NCBI GenBank assembly: GCA_029948255.1
Contig: JALIZF010001620.1
Location: 101,001 to 165,000 of the forward strand
Direction of reading: 5' to 3'
DNA from: Telmatactis stephensoni
Taxonomy: Eukaryota > Cnidaria > Anthozoa > Actiniaria > Isophelliidae
Length of the DNA stretch: 64,000 bases
The notes below the pieces were generated by a model, which worked only from the letters and a program-made list of their open reading frames with translations, had not been told where the DNA came from and did no database searches. Made by a program: the position numbers and the translations under genes. Below, piece after piece: positions 56,110-64,000 of this stretch. How positions within the stretch are numbered: the stretch's first letter is position 1; every line of letters starts with the position of its first letter.

Positions 56110-56770
56110 TATTTATGTTAAAATAGATTGAAAAAATTAAAAAAAAAAACACTCAAAGATCACAAAAAAGCTGAAATCTAAGCATTAAGAAAACCGAGAA
56201 AGAAAGTAGGAGGAAAAAGAAAACGAAAAAAAGAAAAAAAAGAAAAGTATTCTGACCTTCACAGGACTCGAGCCTGTAACCCTCAAATCGGTACCCCCGG
56301 AATTGGAGAGAAGAACTTCTAGATTTAACTAATAAAAAAAGGGGAAAAATTTAAATTTTGGGACGATTCTCCCGAGACATTCATAGAAGCTGAGACATCG
56401 AATCGACTTACGTTACGGATGAAGATTTCGGTTCCATCCACGCTGTCCCGGTGCTACATAAAACAGTTGTCTTAGCCCGAAGGCCAGGGAGGGAGACGAT
56501 ATCCGGACCCTAATCCATACCTTTAGATATCACCTTAGACCGCTGCGCTACCTAGACACTTAATGATTATAATATCTAATTGGGATAGTCTATTCGGCGA
56601 AGTTTCATTGTGATGCTAATAGGACTGTCCCAAACCCTTGGGGAAATAGGAGAGCCAATCAAATTCCAGCAATCGCAAGAATGATTTCATAAACAAACAG
56701 AGGAAAGAGTAAATAAAAGAATAAATTTCCGTGAACATTTCTCAGTGCTTATCAAACTCATTAATAATTC
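56110..56770 (-). repeat. Inverted copy of the 28840-29740 repeat
   Basis: Reverse complement matches 28840-29740 through GCGCAGCGGTCTAAGGTGAT and GGCCTTCGGGCTAAGA. The minus strand has a box-B-like GGCTCGAGTCC near 56265. Confidence 0.7.
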
Positions 56771-56933
56771 ATTAGAAAACACAATGGAAATCACTACCGG
56801 AACGTAGATCTTTATATCGGATAAAGATTTTTGTTCATTTGCATAAACTTGAAGTTGGATTTTCTAAGCCAAAAGTAGTCAAACTTGGAAAATTCTGGTC
56901 CAATATGATAATTGACAACTAGACGTTTGATAA

Positions 56934-57041
56934 GTAATATAAAGAACTCGAGAGCGTGTTATATCGGGTCTAAAGATCCTCGCCTTCGGCTCGGATCTTT
57001 ATCCACCGATATAACACGCTCTCTCGTTCTTTATACATTAC
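56934..57041. repeat. Hairpin
   Basis: Arms of about 46 bp: GTAATATAAAGAACTCGAGA and its near-complement; loop CGCCTTCGGCT. Confidence 0.7.
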
Positions 57042-57841
57042 ATAAGACATCTTTAATTTGTAACATCAAGAAGTTACGCAATGATTGTTTGCGGTTTTTC
57101 GATCTGTTCCTTTGCTGGATGATCATGCAGCAAAACATTTCCTATTTCAAGAACAATCTTCAGGCATTTCTAAACGAACTTCAGTAAAGTTAAGTATTTT
57201 CAACAGTTTTAAAATTTGGATAATTTAGTTGTTAGTTTGTTGATTCTACGTCAAGTAAGCCCACACAGTTCATCTCGACTAAAACACAATGTATATTAAA
57301 GCCCTACGGGCTCGGTCCGCTCTGTCAAGACCTCCTTATGATATTTTCCCGTAATAACCAGTCTAATAATAAGTAACTATTAACTCCAAATCTTAATTAG
57401 ATAGGCTGGGATATTATTACAGGGCTACCTGTGGTAGAGCGAGTAAGTGCGCAAAATTACCCAGATGGCCTTTGCAAGCAAGCTTTGTTACTCGGGCTTC
57501 CCCGTAGCCTGAGTAAACGCTATTGTAGTTTTGAATATTATGAAAAATAAATAATTGAACTTGACTGAACAAGTTCTTAAAATATCCCAAATGTAACACG
57601 TTACATTTAGCTGTCCAAGGTTTTTATAGAAGCGCGCAATAAGCCTTTACCTTTATGACGATCCATCCATTGAAGAGGATTCTATACCAGAATCCTTTTC
57701 AATAATCTTTCATATTCAAATTTAAAAATCCCTGGAGGATACAAAGACTTTACTCTTAAATTGATGAACAATAGATACTCCAAAGGGATTGTGATATAGA
57801 GAGAGAGGTATGAAACGTCATGATGCTAAAGGCTTATTGGC

Positions 57842-57928
57842 TCAGATTTCAACCGTCAGGGATTCGTGCGCCCGCGATACACGGGTATGAGTATCGTGGG
57901 CACACGAATCCCTGACGGCTGAAATCTG
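57842..57928. repeat. Hairpin
   Basis: TCAGATTTCAACCGTCAGGG pairs with CCCTGACGGCTGAAATCTGA; stem of about 38 bp, loop ACGGGTATGA. Confidence 0.75.
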
Positions 57929-58495
57929 AACCTAGTATTACCTTGGCTTGGTTGTTCCAAGGATCACTTGTGTTAATCCTTGATTAAAATAAATGGTTAA
58001 ATCAATGGCGCTTTTTTCTATTTAATCTTGGGTTAGCGCAAATCGTCTTTCGCTAAACTGGACCCTAGTCTTGCTCGACTTTCAAGGAGTATTTATAGGA
58101 AACACTGTTATAGACAAGGCGCAAAACTGAAAAAGTCGATCGCAAAAAGTGCAGAAGGCCTTTTTGGGGCAGAGGCTGGTAACATAACTATTCTAAACTA
58201 ATTTTTCATGCTAAATCCGAATATGACTGTTACCAAGACGTATTCTGCAATCTTATACAAGTAAATGATGTATTTTGTGAATTGCTAAAGTCATTTCATA
58301 CTAACGGCTTTTTCATGTAATTCCAAAAGTTCTCAAACTTTAAAACGGTGACCATAGCTGGAAAGAGCACATCAAAATCAGTAAAGGGTCAGTAAAACTG
58401 TGAAGTTTGAAGGATATAAGTTGAAAAATTCAAGGAGATACGAGTTTTCAAAAAAGGAAAAATTTTGTATGAAAAATTTTGTATGCAAGAGATAC

Positions 58496-59491
58496 GTTTC
58501 AGTGCGCGCGCTCGTTCTGTTGCCCCGTTTGATAAGGATTTTTTAACTTTTATCTCAAACAATTGTTGTAAAAAACCAATTGAAGATGGTTTTGAGTTGT
58601 CTGTCCTCTTATTGACACACTCTTGACGTCATAAAATGTTCAAAACTCAAGTGAAATCACGAGCGCAGCTAGTTAATGAATCTCCAGTCAGTCTTAATAC
58701 TTCTAATAACAGAATGACCGTCAATTTCAAGTATACTTATGAATATTTATGATAAATAGTTCTTGATAATTTTCGATTACGATTTCGATAAGTTTTAATA
58801 AGTATTAATAAGTATTAAGTATTAGTAAGCATTATAGATCGTTCATATTCTAGTCCAGCTGATTTGACCATTTGTAATAATTTTACTATGATTTAAGTAA
58901 GGGTTATATTCTATTATTTCTCTTTTGTTACTTTTTTGTTACTGCGCATTTGCTCTTTTCGATCGTCATGAAATTTGCATGTGAAAAATTATTCAATTAT
59001 TAAATAATTATTGTTTTTTGCCGGATTAGGTAATTTTACATTACCCCCATCCGTTCATTTCTGACCATCTCGGAGACCATCTAAAGTTGTTCTTTTGTCT
59101 CCACTGGCATTTCTAACTCCTACTCCAGCTGTTTGCTATCTAATTAGACGGGGTCGATGGGGGTCCCCCTACAATTTTTAGAACATTTGTAATGCCTACT
59201 CCAGCTGTTTGCTATCTAATTAGAGGGTGTCAATAATGGTATCCCTATACGATTTTTGGATCCATTATCGTGCAGTTAACTGCTACCCAGGGTGCCAGAA
59301 CTTTTGGTTCACATTTCGTTATACGTTTCGTTATCAACTACTCAGTTGCCATGGATACGCATGGATACGTCATTACAAATGTATAAAGTAAAAGTTGTAT
59401 ACAACTTTTATCTCACAACAAGTCAAAATCTGCATGGATTTTGTTAAAATTAGTCTTTTGGACTTGGCACTTGCTCTAAATGGTCATGTGA
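58496..59491. other. Intergenic downstream of the GPCR, with a 70-bp direct repeat
   Basis: CTACTCCAGCTGTTTGCTAT occurs at 59119 and 59194, each followed by CTAATTAGA and GGTATCC/GGTCCCC-like sequence; unit about 75 bp. Nothing else recognised. Confidence 0.5.
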
Positions 59492-60490
59492 CTAGAGCTC
59501 TATGCTAGCTGATTGCTCTTGTGATTTAGCTCGTCTCCAAGAGCATTTGAATGTCTCCATTACAGCTTTTCGGTAATTGGTGCTTTGAAAAGCATATATG
59601 ATAGGGTTAACACAAGACTGTAAGTACAAACACTGTACTGAGCCATTGTAAAGCAGTACGCTGACCATTTTGGCTTTATATAAAACCCACAGACAGGAAA
59701 AGGCGCCAAAACACACCAAGAATAGTGACGTCACAACTAAGAGCATTTTGACAATTTTCCCCTTGAACTGCGAGTCGTCTTCTTGAGCTGAGGGACTGGG
59801 GTTGACCTTTTTGGAGAAGTACATCTCTATGATAATTGCCGTGTAACAAAATACTATCAGAAAAGAAGGTATAATAAACAGGAGAAAAATTGATATCAAG
59901 CTATAGAGAATTTCACCGTTATTTCTCCAGTTGCTACCACAGAACTTTGTCTTCTCTTTGAAGGTGGTATGAATAAAAGTAGGCAGACTCATGACTAAAG
60001 AAATACACCAAATAATAACAAAAGCAAACTTGAGATTTTCTTTGGTGAGGCGTCTCTCATGTGCCATTGGTTTTACAATAGCATGATAGCGTTCGACGGC
60101 CAGGAAACACAGAGTGAGAATTGAAGCCATGGTCGTCATTCCCACAATGTTGCCAGCAGTTAGAAAGATGCAGAGGTACTTCCCAAGCAAGCCTTCAGGA
60201 TGATTTCCAAGAATTAAAGCCAGTCCGTTCGGAATTCCAAAAATTAGCGTCAGTGAGTCTGACAGTGCAAGATTAGCGAGCAGGAAGTTTGTCGTAGAAT
60301 GCAATGACTTAGTTTTCCAAATCACTTTGATTGTAACAGCGTTAGCAAGTAATCCTGTTGCAACGATGACACCAGTAAACACACTTGTGATTATAAAACC
60401 AAGGCTTAAAATCCTTGTAGTTGAAGGATGCGAAACGTTGGTCCCATTCTGCGAGAAGTTGCTGAAGTTGAAAGTACTGTTCAATGCCAT
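59492..60490 (-). CDS. Rhodopsin-like (class A) G-protein-coupled receptor
   Basis: Single uninterrupted frame of 332 residues, a normal length for class A. The N-terminus has five N-glycosylation sequons (residues 4, 8, 11, 15, 18). Seven hydrophobic helices: about 31-55, 68-90, 107-130, 153-172, 194-218, 246-268, 280-300. Seen: LALSD (D78) in helix 2, C107 and C184 for the helix 3-ECL2 disulfide, ERY at 133-135 in place of DRY, and NPIIY at 295-299. Helix 6 reads CFGAFSCLW without the usual CWxP proline. It acts at the plasma membrane, signalling to G proteins. The ligand is unknown; peptide-type receptors are the nearest in feel, but I cannot assign one. Intronless GPCRs are common in cnidarians. 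Confidence 0.9.
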   Translation of the reverse strand: MALNSTFNFSNFSQNGTNVSHPSTTRILSLGFIITSVFTGVIVATGLLANAVTIKVIWKTKSLHSTTNFLLANLALSDSLTLIFGIPNGLALILGNHPEGLLGKYLCIFLTAGNIVGMTTMASILTLCFLAVERYHAIVKPMAHERRLTKENLKFAFVIIWCISLVMSLPTFIHTTFKEKTKFCGSNWRNNGEILYSLISIFLLFIIPSFLIVFCYTAIIIEMYFSKKVNPSPSAQEDDSQFKGKIVKMLLVVTSLFLVCFGAFSCLWVLYKAKMVSVLLYNGSVQCLYLQSCVNPIIYAFQSTNYRKAVMETFKCSWRRAKSQEQSASIEL

Positions 60491-61859
60491 TGTCCACTGA
60501 TCAATCCCAGCTAGATGAAGAATGAATGAATTTTAAAAATGAATGAAAGACCAACAATTGAACGGAAGCTTGTTTATGGCGTTAGCACTGTTGAGCTGTG
60601 CTACCAAGTTGTCGGCAAATCGATGTGGACGAAGCTCGAATAGGTCTAGTTTAACGAACACTACACCTGCTGAAGAGTTTGTCGCCCCCCAGCTAAAAAT
60701 TATCATCTAAATACAAGTTTCATTAACAGGTCTTTCTTATTTTGCAATTATCGCAAAGAGTCAAATGGCACCATTTCAACTGAATGCCCTTCAGTGATTA
60801 TTAAAAGAAAGTGACATAATATCAACAGCAACTTTTCAATCCCTTCAACAATTAAGATGGTAGCTCCATTTGCATAATCGTTGTCGGTTATCTTTGAGGA
60901 TTTTTTTTTAAACTCGTACATCTGTGTGTCTAAGTAAAAATCCTAAGGCAACACAGTGTGACGCCTTCTTTGAGAAAGCTTCCGAGTGTGTTTGTTCATC
61001 TGTTGTTCCTAAAGTTTGTTAGTTTGTTTTTGCTTTTCCTACCGTCTATCTCAGTTGCAAACTGATAATCAGTGTCCCCCGCGCAACTAAAAGAAAAGCG
61101 AGACCGCGATGAATAATTTAGGTTAAATTGACTCTTTAAGTTTAAAAAAAAGGAAACGAAAAACTCATTTCAATTCATTGAAAACTCGTTTGATAATTAA
61201 ACAAAAAAAGAAAAAGGAATAAGTCATTAGTATTGACTGTTGAATGTATTCAGCTGTTTACACCGGAACATTCATCCCTACATAACGTAAAAAATGTCAA
61301 CACAAAAGTTGTATTGTAGAACTTATTATCAGTTTTTTCTCTATACTTTCCTATACTTGCGCATTTAGTCAAGTAGGCTCGTAAATACTCAAGAAACTGG
61401 ACCAAGGCCATTTATTTAGGCCCTTGTTTCATGCAAAACAGCTGAAAGCAAACAAAAACAAAAATATATACCACAAAAATCTTTGACAATCACTTTACAC
61501 ATAAAGACATTCGTTCACATTTCAATGAAATTTGTATTTGTAGTATCAGACAATTTGTTTCTGTTTTAAAAATATACAGAATTGAACGAAGCTAAGAGAT
61601 TTGATTAGCACGCAGCTCTCAATAAAGCATAGTTTAATTAAGTTAATACAACAGGTACACGACTCCGTGATTTCAACTAACTTTTATTCTGCTGTTTTAT
61701 GAGGTATCCACTGACAACAAACAATATTTACGTACAAAACCAAGGCCATCGCAATCTCATCGATGATGGCATCACAATGGTTCCAAAATGATCCCTGATC
61801 CATATGCAGCTAAAAATATTTCTGGCATTTTTCCATGTAACTAGGAAAAAGTTCCTTAA
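60491..61859. other. Upstream region of the GPCR, no other gene seen
   Basis: A possible 5' UTR acceptor (TTGATCAG) lies just upstream of the GPCR start on the minus strand. The remainder is AT-rich without recognised features. Confidence 0.4.
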
Positions 61860-61885
61860 TCCATTTTTTCCTTTCTTTCTTTAAT

Positions 61886-61924
<39 letters not shown>

Positions 61925-61975
61925 CTCTTTCTTTAATCCTTTGTTTCTTTCTTTCTTTCTTTTTTTCTTTATATA
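61860..61975. repeat. CTTT microsatellite
   Basis: TTTC/CTTT tetranucleotide tract with a few interruptions. The phenylalanine-rich frame that starts in it is an artefact. Confidence 0.9.
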
Positions 61976-62054
61976 TTCTTCTTTCCTCTCTAGCTGTTTT
62001 TTTGTTTTGTTTTTCATTCTTATTGCTTTTCGTATTTCGACAATGGAAAATCAC

Positions 62055-62514
62055 TTTAAAGTCCCTATGACGGATAATATTTTATTTTCAAACTCAGTTC
62101 TTGATAGAAAGAATAGTAAAGATCTTTTAATCTTGTTTTTCCTCACTCCATATTTTCTGAGATATAAAGGTTTCAAAATGCAAATGTGATGACGTAAGAG
62201 GAGTAATCATTTATTATACAAAAACAAGAGAATTTGAATTACTTGTATTTTTCCATTTGTAACTCATTTCCATTGGCAAAGCCTGTTGTTTAGTGAAAAA
62301 TTTGGCTCTCGAATTGAAGTCCTCTTTTTGTAAAACCCATGAGAAGTTTGCAGTGTTGCCTCCTCTGACGTCATTAAATTTGCATTTTGACATTTGAAAC
62401 CTTCATATCTCAGAAAATACGAGGTAAGGAAAACCCGGGTAAAAAGATCTTGACTATGCTCTCTAAAGATAACTAAGTTTGAAAATAAAAAATTATGCGT
62501 CATAAGGACTTTAA
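62055..62514. mobile_element. Inverted-repeat element, arms of about 145-160 bp
   Basis: TTAAAGTCCCTATGACG at 62055 pairs with CGTCATAAGGACTTTAA ending at 62514. The two arms each give a similar frame on opposite strands (LFFLTPYFLRY and RVFLTSYFLRY), a palindrome effect and not two genes. Confidence 0.75.
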
Positions 62515-62559
62515 TTAAACTAAAGACTTTTGCAAGGATTAATCTTGGGTCTTACACTA

Positions 62560-62601
62560 AAAACAGCAGCAACAACAACAACGACGACAACAACAACAAA
62601 C
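62560..62601. repeat. CAA-rich simple repeat
   Basis: Short run of ACAACAACAACGACGACAAC. Confidence 0.8.
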
Positions 62602-62809
62602 TGATCGGAACATGGCCTTAGAGGTTTTCAATGCATAATATTTAGAATACACTATTTAGAAGGAATCATCAATCATGCATCAAGCGGTCTTTGAATAAAT
62701 ATTTAAATTTGTTGAAGTAGACCAGATTAACACCAAAACGCCAACACTTGGGCGGTAGCCTTTTATACCAAATTTCATCTTCTCTTAAAGCAAATAAGTG
62801 ATCTTCTCT

Positions 62810-63070
62810 AATTGCCCTATCGCATAATGACGTCACAGTATGTTTACATTGGGGATAGATGCTCAGAAACAGTGGAAATTGGGACCTATTAATATTCCTT
62901 TTCGAAGTAGAACTTCAATGTATCGAGTTTTGATATATATCATGTATCAGTGATTGCTCATCTGAATTTTATTTGATATGCAATCACTCTGATCCCCTCT
63001 GGCGACCATAATCCTTAGCGTCAAAACAATAGAATGTTTTGGTGTGACGTCATTATGCGATAGGGCAATT
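62810..63070. mobile_element. MITE-like element, 28-bp inverted ends
   Basis: The ends are AATTGCCCTATCGCATAATG (continuing ACGTCACA) and the exact complement. 261 bp, no coding capacity. Confidence 0.8.
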
Positions 63071-63242
63071 TAGGTTTTGACGTATCTTTGCACCAAAAAC
63101 TTTTCTGTAAATTTGTCGAAAACGCAATTACAGAAATTCTCCAAAAGAGATACCTAGCTATGCAACAATCTTGGACAAAGTCCTTGAGACAATTGAACAT
63201 TTTGCTCACAAACTTGAGCTCGAATCAGTTCGAAAGCAATCC

Positions 63243-63261
63243 CTCCCCCCCCCCCCCCCCT
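63243..63261. repeat. Homopolymer C run
   Basis: A C run of about 16 or more; its length is likely unstable. Confidence 0.9.
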
Positions 63262-63639
63262 CACCTCAATGTTGTTGTCAACTCAAAATGTATAGGTAAC
63301 CCTCTGAAACGAAACGACATTGAGAAGGGGGAAGGGGATTGACAATGTTGAATCTGTGTAGTGAATGCAATGGGTTGATACCAAGATCTCTGTAAATCTC
63401 AGCTGGCGCTGTCACAACCAGCTGTTATTATGTACAAGACTTGGAAGGTACACTCACTAGCTTAAAAAACATATGCGAGTCACATTAAGTATCAGCAACA
63501 CTTTTCAATCAACTACGACGCGTAGCGTTTTCATCTTTGTTGGAGTTTTCAGTTTTTCAGGGTTTTTTTTCATCATTTTGTGCACACACTCTGCTTTGTT
63601 GATGTAAATATGATGAAGTCAAGACGAATAGGTAGAGAA

Positions 63640-63890
63640 AAACAAGCAAGTGACAAAAGATACAAGCAAACAAGCAATTACAAACATGCACGTGCACACA
63701 AACAAACAAACACGCAAACAAAATTAAGCGAACAAACAAAGCAAACCGGCAAATAAACAAGAAAAAAGAAAAAAAAAAAAGAAAAAGAAAAAGAAAAAGA
63801 AAAGAAAAAACAGGTAGGCCAGTAAACAAATAGACAAATAAGCAAACAAGCAAACAAACAAACAAACAACCCTGATACCCACTAGAAAAT
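63640..63890. repeat. Low-complexity AAAC/AAAG tract
   Basis: Imperfect CAAA and GAAAAA repeats. The phenylalanine/leucine/cysteine-rich minus-strand frames across it are not supported as genes. Confidence 0.8.
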
Positions 63891-64000
63891 ACCTTATAAA
63901 CTTCATATTCCCACAAAAACACGACAGAACAGATTGTAAGATGTTTTAATAAAATATAACAATGGCCGACGAAAAAGGCCAATGAAAAATTAACGAATGT

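Larger units (their letters stand above)
55655..58495. mobile_element. 2.8-kb element with terminal inverted repeats of about 340 bp
   Basis: 55655-55992 and about 58160-58495 are inverted copies starting GTATCTCTTGCAT, with matching CATAGCTGGAAAGAGCA, AGATTGCAGAATACGTCTT and GAGGCTGGTAACATAAC motifs. The interior holds no transposase that I recognise, but it holds the inverted dispersed repeat (56110-56770) and two hairpins. Non-autonomous, with later insertions. Confidence 0.75.

Noticed and set aside
63557..63982. Membrane protein rich in F, L and C
   Set aside because: Frame lies on low-complexity AAAC/AAAG sequence in several frames at once; no conserved features.

Overview
The window looks like nuclear DNA from an anthozoan cnidarian, most likely a stony coral. 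The grounds are AT-rich sequence with multi-exon genes split by phase-1 introns, secreted or surface proteins built from TSP1, MAM, ShK, collagen and Ig modules, and a heavy load of short inverted-repeat (MITE-like) elements and degenerate LINEs. Species cannot be named from sequence alone. All exon joins are my reading of splice consensus, reading-frame phase and paralogue comparison. No transcript evidence was available.

Layout. 1-6473 (+): the 3' part of a gene for a secreted TSP1-MAM-ShK protein; its start lies left of the window. 6474-10429: palindromic elements and one element with an 8-bp target duplication. 10430-17158 (-): first of three paralogous genes for a type II membrane protein ordered cytoplasmic tail, membrane anchor, coiled coil, collagen, Ig, Ig, PHR. 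17159-25932: inverted repeats, a G-run-ended element carrying a nested LINE, and an orphan signal-peptide exon (+). 25935-37900: transposon graveyard with an R2-like LINE fragment (+), then LINE B nested inside LINE C (both -), with a TIR element nested inside LINE B. 37939-44875 (-) and 47869-53732 (-): second and third collagen-Ig-PHR genes. 54116-58495: a further G-run-ended element and a 2.8-kb element with about 340-bp inverted termini. 59492-60490 (-): an intact single-exon rhodopsin-like GPCR. 60491-64000: microsatellites and two inverted-repeat elements.

The main biological content is the tandem, same-strand family of collagen-Ig-Ig-PHR genes. In each copy the five predicted exons join to an open frame with a total length divisible by three (543, 530 and 540 residues), and every intron is phase 1. 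The PHR domain is otherwise known from intracellular BTBD and PAM/Highwire proteins. Here it would sit outside the cell at the tip of a collagen stalk, where gliomedin/colmedin proteins carry olfactomedin. In two copies a splice acceptor appears to have been lost and replaced by another AG that keeps the frame. One copy carries a duplicated, broken collagen exon. Insertions present in one copy and absent in its paralogues give exact empty sites and target duplications for several transposons.
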